NCBI RefSeq assembly: GCF_900103195.1
Contig: NZ_FMWU01000008.1
Coordinates: forward strand, 1 to 64,000
Length of the DNA stretch: 64,000 bases
From: Methylobacterium sp. UNC378MF
GTDB lineage: Bacteria; Pseudomonadota; Alphaproteobacteria; Rhizobiales; Beijerinckiaceae
Direction of reading: 5' to 3'
Made by a program: the position numbers and the translations under genes. Below, in pieces: positions 9,418 to 19,700 of the stretch; within the stretch, counting starts at the first letter, position 1, and every line of letters starts with the position of its first letter. The notes below the pieces were generated by a model, which made no database searches, was not told the origin of the DNA, and was given only the letters and a program-made list of their open reading frames with translations.

Positions 9418-10827
9418 TCAGGCCGCCTCGGCAGGAAACGGTGCGGGCTTCTGCGCCGCGCGGCCGGCAAAGGCCTGGGCAGCCAAGGGCAGCTCGATCG
9501 AGGCACAAAAGCCGCCCCCGGGGCGGTTCTCCAGCCTCAGGCGCCCGTTATGGGCCTCGACGATGGCCTGCACGATCGAGAGGCCGAGGCCAAACCCGCT
9601 GGCCTCGTTCAGATTGCGGGCCCGGTCGCCGCGGACGAAGGGCTGGAGCATCGCCTCGCGGTCCGCTTCGGGAATCCCGGGGCCGGAATCCAAGATGCAG
9701 ACCCGCACACCGCGTGCGGACGCCTCCATCTGAACCTCCGCGCAGCCGCCGTATTTGACGGCGTTGTCCACAAGGTTGGTCACCGCCCGCTGGAGTTCCT
9801 CGGGCCGACCCTGGACCAGGACGTGTCGGCTGCGGCTGACGCTCACCGGCGCGCCGAAATCCGAGAAATCGTCGCAGACCGTCTGGACCACCGAGGCGAG
9901 ATCCACGAGGCTGTGGCTGTTGGCGTCGCGGATCTGGCCGTCGCGCACGAAGGAGAGTGCCGCCTCGACGAGGCCGTTCATCTGGTCGAGGTCGCGCAGG
10001 GTGGAAGCCCGGGCGTTCTCGTCCTCGATGAACTCGGCGCGCAGCCGGAGCCGGGTGATCGGCGTGCGCAGGTCGTGGCTGATCGCCGCCAGCATTTGCG
10101 TCCGGTCGTCGATCAGGCGGCGGACACGCGACCGCATCCGGTCGAGCGCCCGCGACACCGCGAGCACCTCGCGCGGGCCGGCCTCGGGCAGCGCCACGTG
10201 GTCATCGCGGGCGCCGAACGCCTCGGCGGCGCCGGCAAGCCGCTTCAGCGGCGCCGTGAGGGCGCGGGTGGCCCAGACGCAGAGCAGCGCCAGGGTCAGC
10301 GCCAGGAACACCACGGTGAAGATCAGTGCCCCCTGGCGGGGCCCCCGAAGGGGATCGTTCGGCAGTGTCGCCTGGAGTCGCGCTCCCGTCGGCGTGACGA
10401 TGCCGATATGGAGCCGCGCGTCCGACCGGTTTCGCTCGGGATCGCCCATGGCGAGGTCGGTGATCGTCACCGGCCGGCCGGCGCCGTAGCGCAGCTTCCG
10501 GATCACCGGCAGGTCGGGGAGCGACTTCGCCCCGGGCGGCACCGACCCGTCCCAGGGCTCGACTTGGATGAGCGGCAGGCTGCGACCGCTCGCCAGCAGG
10601 GCCGGCCGCACCGACGGCTCGGCGGCGTCCATCAGCCTGACCAGAACCCCGAGGCGGCTCGCGGCCACGCCGGGCAGCGTGTCGGGATTCTGCGACTCGT
10701 GCAGCATCAGGAAGGCCGCGGTGGCGACCACGTGGGCCACCGCGATCCCGGCGACCACGAGCAGCGCGATCTGGCCCGCGATGGTCTTCGGACGCAGCCG
10801 CGCGCGGAGCCGGCGCAGGCCGCTCAT
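9418..10827 (-). CDS. sensor histidine kinase (EnvZ-like)
   Basis: Membrane sensor kinase of 469 residues: TM1 at about 17-43, a periplasmic domain of about 120 residues, TM2 at about 165-190, HAMP, HisKA with phospho-acceptor 'AAISHDLRTPITRLRLRAEF' (His near 250), then a HATPase domain with N box 'NLVDNAVKYGG', G1 'DSGPGIP' and 'GFGLGLSI'. Its ATG overlaps the stop of the response regulator gene by four bases (ATGA), so the two are translated together. The signal is unknown. The H-box is of the OmpR-partner type common for osmotic, envelope or antibiotic stress sensing. Confidence 0.94.
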   Translation of the reverse strand: MSGLRRLRARLRPKTIAGQIALLVVAGIAVAHVVATAAFLMLHESQNPDTLPGVAASRLGVLVRLMDAAEPSVRPALLASGRSLPLIQVEPWDGSVPPGAKSLPDLPVIRKLRYGAGRPVTITDLAMGDPERNRSDARLHIGIVTPTGARLQATLPNDPLRGPRQGALIFTVVFLALTLALLCVWATRALTAPLKRLAGAAEAFGARDDHVALPEAGPREVLAVSRALDRMRSRVRRLIDDRTQMLAAISHDLRTPITRLRLRAEFIEDENARASTLRDLDQMNGLVEAALSFVRDGQIRDANSHSLVDLASVVQTVCDDFSDFGAPVSVSRSRHVLVQGRPEELQRAVTNLVDNAVKYGGCAEVQMEASARGVRVCILDSGPGIPEADREAMLQPFVRGDRARNLNEASGFGLGLSIVQAIVEAHNGRLRLENRPGGGFCASIELPLAAQAFAGRAAQKPAPFPAEAA

Positions 10828-11579
10828 GACCGCGTGACCTCAGGCGTGAACAGGTAGCCCCCGGACCGGATCGTGCGGATGAATTCGGGGTTGCGGGTGT
10901 CGCGCTCGATCTTCTGCCGGATCCGGGAGATCAGCACGTCGATGCTCCGCTCGAACGGGCCCGCGGCCCGGCCCTGGGTGAGGTCGAGGAGCTGGTCCCG
11001 CGACAGCACCCGCCCGGGCCGGAGGCAGAGGGCGTGGAGGAGGTCGAACTCCGCCCCGGTGATCGAGATGCGGGCGCCCTCTGGCGAGAGGACCTGCCGC
11101 AGGGAGACGTCGAGGGTCCAGCCCGAGAAATGCAGCCGCCGACGCTCGTCCGCGTCCGGCGCCTCGGCCGCGACCCGGCGCAGGATCGCGCGGATGCGGG
11201 CGAGCAGCTCCCGCGGGTTGAACGGCTTGGCGAGGTAATCGTCGGCGCCGAGTTCGAGACCCAGGATCCGGTCCACGTCCTCGGATTTCGCCGTCAGGAT
11301 CAGGATCGGGATCTGCGACGTGCCGCGCAGGCGCTTGCACAGGCTCAGCCCATCCTCGCCGGGAAGCATCAGGTCGAGCACGATGAGGTCGATGCGCGCT
11401 TCCGCCAGCACCCGGTCCATGTCGGACCCGTCACCCGCCAGTGTGACGCGGCAATCGTTGCCGCGCAGGTAGCGCGCGATCAGAGCCGAGATCTCCCGAT
11501 CGTCCTCGACGACGAGGATGTGGGGTGTTGCGGGAGCGCTCATCGCGAAGGAGTCGGTCTGCGGTTCAGACTGCATCAT
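10824..11579 (-). CDS. OmpR/PhoB-family response regulator
   Basis: Receiver plus winged-helix DNA-binding protein of about 251 residues. The receiver shows 'ILVVEDDREI', phospho-acceptor Asp in 'LIVLDLMLPGEDG', conserved Thr/Ala 'ILTAK' and Lys in 'YLAKPFNP'. The C-terminal OmpR-type domain has 'LTQGRAAGPFERSIDVLISR' and 'IRTIRSGGYLF'. The frame runs further upstream as a shadow of the divergent gene; the start may be either ATG near 11576-11579 or ATG 11543, none with a strong ribosome binding site. Coupled to the downstream kinase. Confidence 0.94.
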   Translation of the reverse strand: MMQSEPQTDSFAMSAPATPHILVVEDDREISALIARYLRGNDCRVTLAGDGSDMDRVLAEARIDLIVLDLMLPGEDGLSLCKRLRGTSQIPILILTAKSEDVDRILGLELGADDYLAKPFNPRELLARIRAILRRVAAEAPDADERRRLHFSGWTLDVSLRQVLSPEGARISITGAEFDLLHALCLRPGRVLSRDQLLDLTQGRAAGPFERSIDVLISRIRQKIERDTRNPEFIRTIRSGGYLFTPEVTRS

Positions 11580-11703
11580 CAGGCTATTATGACGCCTTCC
11601 GCCGATTATTCGAAGGTGGGGGGCGGAACCAATTTGTAAGCGCGTGTTTCCCGCACGGGCCTGAACTGAGTTGCCGCACGGCGTCACATCACAGGGAGGA
11701 ATG

Positions 11704-12948
11704 ATGACCGGATCCGAGGATCGGAAGGACGTGATCGCGCCGCAGCCGCCTGAACTCGCTTCACCCTGGCGGACCGAGGCTCGGGCGGCACTCCAGGCCG
11801 AGGCCCGCGCCTTCGCCCGCGACACGGTGCTGCCGCTGGCCGACGAACTCGACCGGCAGAAGGCCGAGATGCCGCGCGCGTTGATCGACGCCATGGCCGA
11901 GAAGGGATGGTTCGGAATCACGATCCCGGCGGAGCATGGCGGCCTGGGGCTCGGCGTGTTCGAGTACTGCCTCGTCTCGGAGGAACTGGCGCGAGCCTGG
12001 CTCTCGGTGGGCAGCATCCTGGCCCGTGGCCAGGGCCTGGGCACCCAGACCCTGGATCCGGAGCGCCGGGCGGATCTGCTCCGACGCTCGGCCCGTGGAG
12101 AGTGGATCGGCTCGATCTCCCTGTCGGAGCCCAATGCGGGCTCCGACCTCGCTGGCGTGCAGACCCGGGCGGCGCGGGACGGCGACCGGTGGCGGCTCAC
12201 CGGCACCAAGCGCTGGGCGGGCTTCGCCAAGGGTGCCGACTTCATCGAGGTCCTCGCGCGCACCCGCGATCCGGAGCCGGGGGAATCGCGTTCCGCCGGC
12301 TTGGAGCCGTTCCTCGTGCTGAAGGAGCGCGACAGCTTCCCGCCCGGCGTGACCGGCCGGGTGATCGACAAGATCGGCTATCACGGCTTCCAGACCTTCG
12401 AACTGATCCTCGAGGATGTGTCCGTGCCCGAGAGCGACCGGCTCACCGGGCTCTACGGCGACCAGGGGGCGGACGCGGATTCGGGCGGGTTCGCCGCCGT
12501 CCAGCGCGGCCTCAACATCGCCCGGGTCCACACGGCGGCCCGGGCCGTCGGCGTCGCGCGGGCGGCGGTCGAAGACTGCCAGAGCTATCTCCAGGAGCGA
12601 GTCCAGTTCGGCCACCCGATCGGCGACTTCCAGGCCTTGCGCTTCGCGCTGGCCGACATGGCCGCCGAGGTCGCGCAGGCGCGGGCCTTCTGGCATCAGG
12701 TCGCCCATCTCCTCGACCAGGGTGAAGCTGCCGAGAGCGAATCGGCGATGGTGAAGCTGCTGGCCACCGAGATGGCGGTGCGGGTCACCAACCAGGCGAT
12801 GCAGCTGCACGGCGGCAACGGCTACACCACAGAGCGCAGGGTCGAGCGCTATTGGCGCGACGCGCGGCTGACCACGATCTTCGAGGGCACCAGCGAGATC
12901 CAGCGGCGGATCATCAGCGACCGGATGCTGCCCCGACCCGCCGCTTGA
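11704..12948 (+). CDS. acyl-CoA dehydrogenase family protein
   Basis: FAD-dependent acyl-CoA dehydrogenase of 414 residues. It has the helical N-domain, the FAD/substrate motif 'SLSEPNAGSDLAG', the 'RVHTAARAVGVARAA' helix, and 'QLHGGNGYTTE' with catalytic Glu in 'FEGTSEIQRRII' near residue 394. The best start is ATG 11704, five bases after GGAG in AGGGAGGA. The C-terminal set of motifs is intact, so an active alpha,beta-dehydrogenation of an acyl-CoA is expected; the acyl substrate cannot be read from sequence. It is divergent from the response regulator gene and followed by a GH15 gene. Confidence 0.9.
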   Translation: MTGSEDRKDVIAPQPPELASPWRTEARAALQAEARAFARDTVLPLADELDRQKAEMPRALIDAMAEKGWFGITIPAEHGGLGLGVFEYCLVSEELARAWLSVGSILARGQGLGTQTLDPERRADLLRRSARGEWIGSISLSEPNAGSDLAGVQTRAARDGDRWRLTGTKRWAGFAKGADFIEVLARTRDPEPGESRSAGLEPFLVLKERDSFPPGVTGRVIDKIGYHGFQTFELILEDVSVPESDRLTGLYGDQGADADSGGFAAVQRGLNIARVHTAARAVGVARAAVEDCQSYLQERVQFGHPIGDFQALRFALADMAAEVAQARAFWHQVAHLLDQGEAAESESAMVKLLATEMAVRVTNQAMQLHGGNGYTTERRVERYWRDARLTTIFEGTSEIQRRIISDRMLPRPAA

Positions 12949-13054
12949 TCGATCGTGCGGCGAATCGTCGAGCGGGACTCCCCGCCCGGCGCCACCCGGC
13001 TACCTCAGGGCCTTGTTCTGCCCGGCGGACCGGGTGCCGCCACCCGGAAGCCCC

Positions 13055-14920
13055 GTGTCGAAGCCCATCAGCGATTACGCGATCATCGGCGATACCCATT
13101 CCTGCGCGCTGATCGCCGGGGACGGCTCGATCGACTGGCTGTGCTGGCCGCGTCACGATTCGCCGGCATTGTTCCTGAAGCTCCTCGACGACGACAAGGG
13201 CGGCGCGTGCAGCCTCGCCTTCGACGGCCTGAGCGCGCGCGCGCGCCGCTACCTGCCCGACACCAACATCCTCGAGACCACCTTTACGACGGAGACCGGT
13301 CGGGCGCGCCTCATCGACCTGATGCCGGTCACCCCCCCGAGCCCGGAACCGGACGAAGGCCCGGACGGCGAGAGCGAGAGCCGGCTGATCCGGCTGCTCA
13401 CCTGCGAGCACGGTCGGGTGACGGGCGCGTTCCGAGTGCGGCCGACATTCGACTACGCGCGCCGCCCCTGCACGCCCCTGGTTGAGGGCGGCTCCGTGCT
13501 GTTCGAGGCCGGGGATTGGCGCGTGCGGGTCAACGCTGAGCCGTGTCCGACCCTCGACGGCGATGCGGCCGAGGTGCGCTTCAGCCTGACGGAGGGGCAG
13601 ACCGCCTATCTGGTCCTGACCCACGGCGAGGACCAGGACGACGCAAGCATCGACGATTTTGACGGCGCCCGCCGGCGCCTTGAGACGACCGCCGGTTACT
13701 GGCGGCGCTGGACTGCCCGCAGCACCTATCGCGGCCCATATCGCGACGCGGTGATGCGGTCGGCTCTGTGCCTTAAGCTACTGACCTACTCGCCCTCCGG
13801 CGGGATCGTGGCGGCGGCCACCGCCGGTCTGCCCGAGGCGGTGCCGGGTAACCGCAACTATGATTACCGCTTCACGTGGATGCGGGATGCATCCTTCACC
13901 GTCACCGCCTTCGTGATGCTCGGCTATGTCCGCGAGGCGGCCGAATTCCTGCGCTTCCTGCGCGAGCGCGACGGCACCTACGGACGAGAGACGCGGCTGA
14001 TGTACGGCATTGCCGACGTCATGCCGCCGGAGGAGGAGCTGAGCCATCTCGCCGGCTGGAACGGCGTGCGGCCGGTGGTGATCGGCAATGTGGCCGCGGC
14101 CCAGGACCAGCATGACATCTACGGCGAGCTGCTGCGCGCGCTGTGCGTCTTCCTGGAGGCGGTGGAATACGACCCGCCCGAGAAGGTCAACGACCGCCTG
14201 CCGGAGGTTCTGGACAACCTCACAGCCCGCGCCATCCGCCACCGGCACGATGCGGACCACGGCATCTGGGAGTTGCGCACGGGACCGCGCCAGCAGCTCC
14301 ACACCAAGGCGATGATCTGGGTGGCGCTGAAGGACGCGGCCCGGATCGCCCGCAACATCGCGGGTGTGCCGGAGGAGAAGATCGCCGGATGGGAGCGCAT
14401 CGCCGCCGAGATCCGCGCCGAGTATCTCGAACGCGGCTGGAGCCCCGAGCGGCAGGCCTATGTCGGCGCCTACGACTCGCATCACCTCGATGCCGCGGTG
14501 CTGCGCGCGGCCTTGTTCGGGGCCCTCGACCCGAAGGAGCCGCGCATGCGTGCGACCCTCGCCGCCGTCGAGCGGGACCTGGGCGTCGGTGACCTAATCT
14601 ATCGCTACCGCATGGATGACGGCCTGGAGGGCGACGAGGGCACGTTCACGGCCTGTGCGTTCTGGCGGGTCGGCTGCCTCGCCCTCGACGGGCGCACCGA
14701 CGAGGCCAAAGCCGCCTTCGAGCGGCTGCTCGCCCGGGGCAACGATGTCGGTTTGCTCGCCGAGGAGATCGACCCGGCCACCGGCGCCCAGCGCGGGAAC
14801 ACGCCGCAGGGCTTCTCCCACATGGCCCTGATCAACGCGGCCTTGCGGCTGGATGACAGCATCGCGCGCTTCGGCGCTGGCGAAGAAGCGGAGGCCTCGG
14901 CACGGTCGGCGGCCGAGTAG
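13055..14920 (+). CDS. glycoside hydrolase family 15 protein (glucoamylase/trehalase-like)
   Basis: GH15 enzyme of about 621 residues. The N-terminal beta domain begins 'PISDYAIIGDTHSCALIAGD', a typical GH15 start, and the (alpha/alpha)6 barrel follows with 'GNRNYDYRFTWMRDASFT', 'AQDQHDIYGELL' and 'HTKAMIWVALKDAA'. The acid/base pair is probably supplied by the Glu of 'LLAEEIDPATG' near the C-terminus, before 'GNTPQGFSHMALINAAL'. GTG 13055 is chosen; a TTG at 13013 is the only earlier option. Family members act on starch-like glucans or trehalose; which one applies here is not decidable. No signal peptide, so it is cytoplasmic. Confidence 0.9.
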   Translation: MSKPISDYAIIGDTHSCALIAGDGSIDWLCWPRHDSPALFLKLLDDDKGGACSLAFDGLSARARRYLPDTNILETTFTTETGRARLIDLMPVTPPSPEPDEGPDGESESRLIRLLTCEHGRVTGAFRVRPTFDYARRPCTPLVEGGSVLFEAGDWRVRVNAEPCPTLDGDAAEVRFSLTEGQTAYLVLTHGEDQDDASIDDFDGARRRLETTAGYWRRWTARSTYRGPYRDAVMRSALCLKLLTYSPSGGIVAAATAGLPEAVPGNRNYDYRFTWMRDASFTVTAFVMLGYVREAAEFLRFLRERDGTYGRETRLMYGIADVMPPEEELSHLAGWNGVRPVVIGNVAAAQDQHDIYGELLRALCVFLEAVEYDPPEKVNDRLPEVLDNLTARAIRHRHDADHGIWELRTGPRQQLHTKAMIWVALKDAARIARNIAGVPEEKIAGWERIAAEIRAEYLERGWSPERQAYVGAYDSHHLDAAVLRAALFGALDPKEPRMRATLAAVERDLGVGDLIYRYRMDDGLEGDEGTFTACAFWRVGCLALDGRTDEAKAAFERLLARGNDVGLLAEEIDPATGAQRGNTPQGFSHMALINAALRLDDSIARFGAGEEAEASARSAAE

Positions 14921-15188
14921 CGCGCGGCGCCTGGGTGCCGACAGCCGCGGGCCGCCTGAACCGGCGGTGCTGCCGGGCTTCATCCACCGGACGGTATCCG
15001 ATCGATCGAGAAACTCAGTTCCAGTTCAAGGCAACAGACGAAGGCGCAGCGGCGATGAAGTCGGCCCGATGAGCGTCCATTTGTTCGGGGACGTCATGGT
15101 CGTCTCGCCTGACAATCGCAGCGAAGTCCACGATGGCTGAGCGCCGAGACTCCAAAACCGCCTCGGTCGAGGAATGGTTCTGCCAGAT

Positions 15189-15458
15189 TCAAGCCGACAA
15201 GGCGTTCACGGCGGCACGAAAGGCGTCCTGATCGATCTTTCCGAGTTGCTGGCCCAAGGCATCCTGGGCTCGCTGCCACAACGGATAGGCCTCACCGAGG
15301 AGTGTGTGACCCTCGTCACTGAGCATGACCCGCCTGATCCGGCGATCCTGGGCATCGCCCTGAATGCGCACGAGGCCGCGGCGTACCAGGGTCTTCAGGT
15401 TGGCCGTGATCGTCGTGCGATCTGTGGCCAGATGCTGCGCGAGGACGTCACCTCCGCG
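15189..15458 (-). pseudogene. marR-type regulator, N-terminus missing
   Basis: The frame encodes the recognition helix and wing of a MarR protein ('LAQHLATDRTTITANLKTLV' and 'RIQGDAQDRRIRRVMLSDEG') followed by the dimerisation helix. It is blocked upstream by an in-frame TGA at 15459-15461, so the first 40-50 residues, including the N-terminal dimer helices, are absent. The upstream 150 bases do not encode them in any other frame that I can find. A short product from GTG 15371 would lack the DNA-binding helices. The remnant points away from the RND adaptor, as a local repressor of that operon would. Confidence 0.65.
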
Positions 15459-15588
15459 TCATCAGCCGTAAGAAGCCGGCGGTCCTCATGCGGCGGCTTC
15501 ATTCTCGAAGACATTGCTGTCCCGGTGTTCAGGCGCGACCGAGCGCACCGCATCCCCGTCCACGGATGCGGCTTGAGCCCGACTGCCG

Positions 15589-15617
15589 TTGACGGGCCGC
15601 CCGCACCACAATAAATG
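15589..15617 (+). promoter_or_regulatory. candidate sigma70 promoter of the RND operon
   Basis: TTGACG at 15589-15594 and TAAATG at 15612-15617 are separated by 17 bases and lie about 65 bases upstream of the adaptor start. The -10 box is overlapped by the palindrome at 15613-15630. Confidence 0.5.
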
Positions 15618-15630
15618 ATGGTCGTCATTT
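15613..15630. promoter_or_regulatory. near-palindromic operator candidate upstream of the RND operon
   Basis: AAATGATGGTCGTCATTT matches its own reverse complement in seven of nine base-pair positions. A sister site sharing the ten bases ATAAATGATG lies at 21881-21890, upstream of the SDR gene. Size and symmetry fit a TetR-type operator; the TetR gene at 20431 is the obvious candidate regulator (inference). Confidence 0.55.
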
Positions 15631-15679
15631 TAGAGTCGGCCCGAGAGCCGGCATCGAAATGATCGTGGGGAGTCGAGCG

Positions 15680-16765
15680 ATGAATGCCAAATGGATGCTT
15701 GGGGTCGCCGGCTTGGCGCTCGCGGCATGCTCGCCGGCCGAAACGGCCGTGACGCCGGAGCCGCCCCTGGTGCAGGTCGTCGCGGTCGCGCCCGCCACGG
15801 GAGCCGTCGCGCGTTACACCGGCGTGATCCGGGCTCGCACCGAGAGCAACCTTGGCTTCCGCGTCGGCGGCAAGATCTTCGAGCGCCTCGTCGATCCCGG
15901 CGACCATGTGCGCCGCGGCCAGCCGCTGATGCGCCTCGACCGAACCGACTTCACCCTGGCGCTCAACGCGGCCCGTGCCTCAGTCGAGGCGGCCCGCGCG
16001 CAGATGATCAAGGCCAAGGCCGACGAGGAGCGCAGCCGGAAGCTCGTCGGCGACGGCTGGACCTCGAAGCAGACCTACGACCAGAACAAGGCCGCTGCGG
16101 ACGCCGCCATCGCCCAGTTCGCCAGCGCCGAGGCACAGGCGGGCCAGATCGCCAACCAAGCCGGATATTCCGAGCTTCAGGCGGACGCCGACGGCGTCGT
16201 GATGGAGGTTCCGAGCGAGCCGGGCCAGGTCGTGGCCGCTGGTCAGACGGTGGTGAAGCTCGCGCGCGACGGCGCCCGCGAGGCAGAGGTGTTCCTGCCC
16301 GAGGGAAGCCGGCAGCTCGCGAAGGGCATCGCCTTGGCGACCCTCTACGCCGAGGGTGAGAAGACATTCCCGGCCACGCTCCGGGAGCTGTCGGCCACGG
16401 CAGACCCGGTGACCCGCACCTATCGGGCCCGCTATATCCTCTCCGGAGGCGGCGAGACTGCGCCCCTCGGCGCGACGGTCACCCTCCAGCTGAAGGCCGC
16501 CCAGGCGCAGCCGACGGCTTCGGTCTTGGTGCCGCTCGGAGCTCTTTTCGACCAGGGCGGCGGTTCGACGGTCTGGCGCTACGACGCCGAGACCCAGACC
16601 GTCGCGGCGCAGCCCGTCGCCATCGCGCGTCTGTCCGAGGAGAGCGCGGAGGTCGCCTCGGGGCTGAACCCAGGAGACCGGATCGTCTCGCTCGGCGCCC
16701 ACCTGCTCAAGGCCGGCCAGAAGGTTCGACAGGCCAGCGCCAGCATGACGGGGGTCGGCCGATGA
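15680..16765 (+). CDS. RND efflux periplasmic adaptor lipoprotein
   Basis: Membrane-fusion protein of 361 residues with a lipoprotein signal ending in the lipobox 'LALAAC' (Cys near 19), so it is anchored in the inner membrane facing the periplasm. The lipoyl-like halves ('GGKIFERLVDPGDHVRRGQP' and 'LQADADGVVMEVPSEPGQVV') flank a helical hairpin, followed by beta-barrel and membrane-proximal domains. GGGGAG precedes ATG 15680 at seven bases, deciding this start over 15659. Its stop overlaps the permease start (ATGA). It should bridge the pump to an outer-membrane channel, which is not encoded here. Confidence 0.92.
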   Translation: MNAKWMLGVAGLALAACSPAETAVTPEPPLVQVVAVAPATGAVARYTGVIRARTESNLGFRVGGKIFERLVDPGDHVRRGQPLMRLDRTDFTLALNAARASVEAARAQMIKAKADEERSRKLVGDGWTSKQTYDQNKAAADAAIAQFASAEAQAGQIANQAGYSELQADADGVVMEVPSEPGQVVAAGQTVVKLARDGAREAEVFLPEGSRQLAKGIALATLYAEGEKTFPATLRELSATADPVTRTYRARYILSGGGETAPLGATVTLQLKAAQAQPTASVLVPLGALFDQGGGSTVWRYDAETQTVAAQPVAIARLSEESAEVASGLNPGDRIVSLGAHLLKAGQKVRQASASMTGVGR

Positions 16766-19700
16766 ACGCCTCCGGCTTCAACCTCTCGGCCCTCGCGGTG
16801 CGCGAACGCGCCGTGACGCTGTTCCTCCTGCTCGCTGTCACCGCGGCCGGGTTCTTCGCCTTCGAGAAGCTCGGGCGCGCGGAGGACCCGACCTTCACGG
16901 TCAAGACGATGGCCGTCTCGGCCGCGTGGCCCGGAGCGACGACCCCCGAGATGCAGCGTCAGGTCGCCGACCCGTTGGAGAAGCGTCTCCAGGAACTCGT
17001 CTACTACGACCGGGTCGAAACCACGGTCCGCCCCGGCCTGATGCTGATGAAGGTATTCTTCAAGGACAGCATGCCGCCGGCCAAGCTCCAATCGGAGTTC
17101 TATCAGGCGCGCAAGAAGCTCTCCGACCAGGCTTCCAGCCTGCCGCGCGGCGTGATGGGGCCGCTGTTCAACGACGAGTTCTCGGACGTCTACTTCGCGC
17201 TCTACGCGCTGCAGGCGCATGGGCTGCCGCACCGGCACCTCGTTCTGCGTGCCGAGGACCTGCGCCAGCGGCTCCTGCGCGTGCCGGGCGTCGAGAAGAT
17301 CAACATCCTCGGCGAGCAGGCCCAGAAGATCTTCGTCGAGGTCTCCTACCAACGCCTGGCGACGCTCGGCATCACCGGCCAGCAACTGCTGACCGCCTTG
17401 GCCAACCAGAACGACGTGACCCCCGCCGGCTTCGTCGAGGCCGACGGTCCGCGCGTGTATCTGCGCCTCGACGGCGCCATCGACGGGATCGACGCGATCC
17501 GCGACGTGCCGGTGGCGGCCGGCGACCGCAGCCTGAAGCTCGGCGACATCGCCGAGGTCAAGCGTGGCTACGAGGACCCGAAGGTCTTCGCGATCCGCAA
17601 CGATGGTGAGCCGGCCCTGATGCTGGGCCTCGTCATGAAGCCGGGCTTCAACGGTCTCAGCCTCGGCGAGGCGCTGAACGCCGAGGAGGTCGCGATCCAC
17701 CATGAGCTTCCGACCGGTGTCACCTTCACGAAGATCACCGATCAGGCGAAGGTCATCGACGACGCCATCCACGAATTCATGGTCAAGTTCTTCACTGCCC
17801 TCTCGGTGGTGATCTTCGTCAGTCTCGTGGCTCTGGGCTTCCGCGTCGGCATCGTGGTGGCGCTGGCCGTGCCGCTGACCTTGTCGGCCGTCTTCGTGGT
17901 GATGATGGTCACCGGCCGCGACTTCGACCGGATCACGCTGGGCGCCCTGATCATCTCATTGGGCCTCCTCGTGGACGACGCCATCATCGCCATCGAGATG
18001 ATGGTGGTGCGCATGGAGGAAGGGGCCGACCGCGTTTCGGCGGCCACCTACGCCTGGAGCGCCACCGCGGCGCCGATGCTCACCGGCACCATCGTCACCA
18101 TCGCGGGTTTCCTACCGGTAGGCTTCGCCGCCTCCACGGCGGGTGAGTACGCGGGCAACATCTTCTGGGTGGTGGCTTTCTCGCTGATCGTCTCCTGGAT
18201 CGTAGCCGTGACCTTCACGCCCTATCTCGGCGTCAAGTTCCTGCCCAACATCAAGACGGTCGAGGGTGGGCACGAGGCGATCTACGCCACGACGAACTAC
18301 GAGCGCCTTCGCCGCGTCGTGCGGATGTCCGTCGATCACAAGTGGATCGCGGCTGGCGTCACCGTGGCACTGTTCGCGGCGGCCGTGCTCGGCATGGGCA
18401 AGGTCGAAAAGCAGTTCTTCCCGAACTCGGAGCGCTCCGAACTCATCGTCGAGGTCACGCTGCCGACAGGCTCCGCGTTCGCCACCACCGAGGCCAGCGT
18501 CGAGCGGGTCGAGGCGGCGGTGCGCGAACTGCCGGAGGCGCGGGAAATCACGAGCTACATCGGCCAGGGCATGCCGCGCTTCGTGCTTTCCTTCGACCCC
18601 GAACTGCCCGATCCCGCCTTCGCGCAGATCGTCGTGCAGACCGCCGACGCTCACGCCCGCGACGTGCTGCGCGGCAAGGTGCGCCGGCTCGTCGACGAGG
18701 GCCGCTTCCCCGAGGCGCGTGTGCGGGTGCTGCAGATCGTGTTCGGGCCGCCGGTGCGCTTCCCAGTCGCCTTCCGGGTGGTCGGTCCTGACCTCGACGT
18801 CATCCGCGGCATCGCCGCCGAGGTGCGCGACGTCATGATGGCCAACCCGAACATGCGCCTCGTCCATCTCGACTGGGGCGATAAGACCCCAAGCCTGCAT
18901 CTCGCCCTCGACCAGGAGCGCCTGCGCCTGATCGGCCTGACCCCGAAGGAAGCCGGCCAGCAACTGCAGAGTTACCTCAACGGCACGCCCGCGACCCAGG
19001 TGCGCGAGAACCTGCGCTCGGTGGACGTGCTCCTGCGCAGTCCCGGCCCCGAGCGCCGCTCGCTGGGCGACATCGGCGACCTGACGCTGGCCACCAAGGA
19101 CGGGCGGCAGGTGCCGCTCGCGCAGGTCGCGCATCTCGAAAGCCGCAACGAGGATGCGGTGCTCAAGCGCTACAACCGCGAGACCTACATCCGCGTGCAG
19201 GGCGACGTGCTCGACGGTCGGCAGCCGCCGGACGTCCACGCACAGATCTTCCCGCTCCTCGACTCGATCAAGGCGAAGCTGCCGCCGGGCTACCGCATCG
19301 ACACGGCCGGTTCGGTCGAGGAGAGCGAGAAGGCGATGAAGGCGCTGGTGACGGTCTTCCCGCTGATGCTGATCGTGACGCTGACGGTCATCATGCTGCA
19401 GGTGCGGTCGTTCACGACGATGTTCATGGTGTTCGCGACGGCGCCCCTCGGTCTTGTGGGCGCGGTCCCGACGCTGCTGCTCTTCCACCAGCCGTTCGGC
19501 TTCAACGCGATCCTCGGCCTGATCGCGCTGTCCGGCATCCTGATGCGCAACACCCTGATCCTCGTGGATCAGATCCACCACGACCGCGCGGCCGGCCTGT
19601 CGGACTATGAGGCCATCGTCGAATCGACGGTGCGCCGGGCCCGTCCCGTGATCCTTACGGCAGCGGCCGCGATGCTCGCCTTCATCCCGCTCACCCACTC

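Noticed and set aside
7248-9506. A 752-codon open frame on the minus strand opposite the second chemoreceptor
   Set aside because: It is the antisense shadow of a clear MCP gene in GC-rich DNA; its product is rich in His, Arg and Gly with no motif.
11671-11703. TTG 11671 as start of the acyl-CoA dehydrogenase
   Set aside because: A strong AGGGAGGA directly before ATG 11704 gives a far better start.
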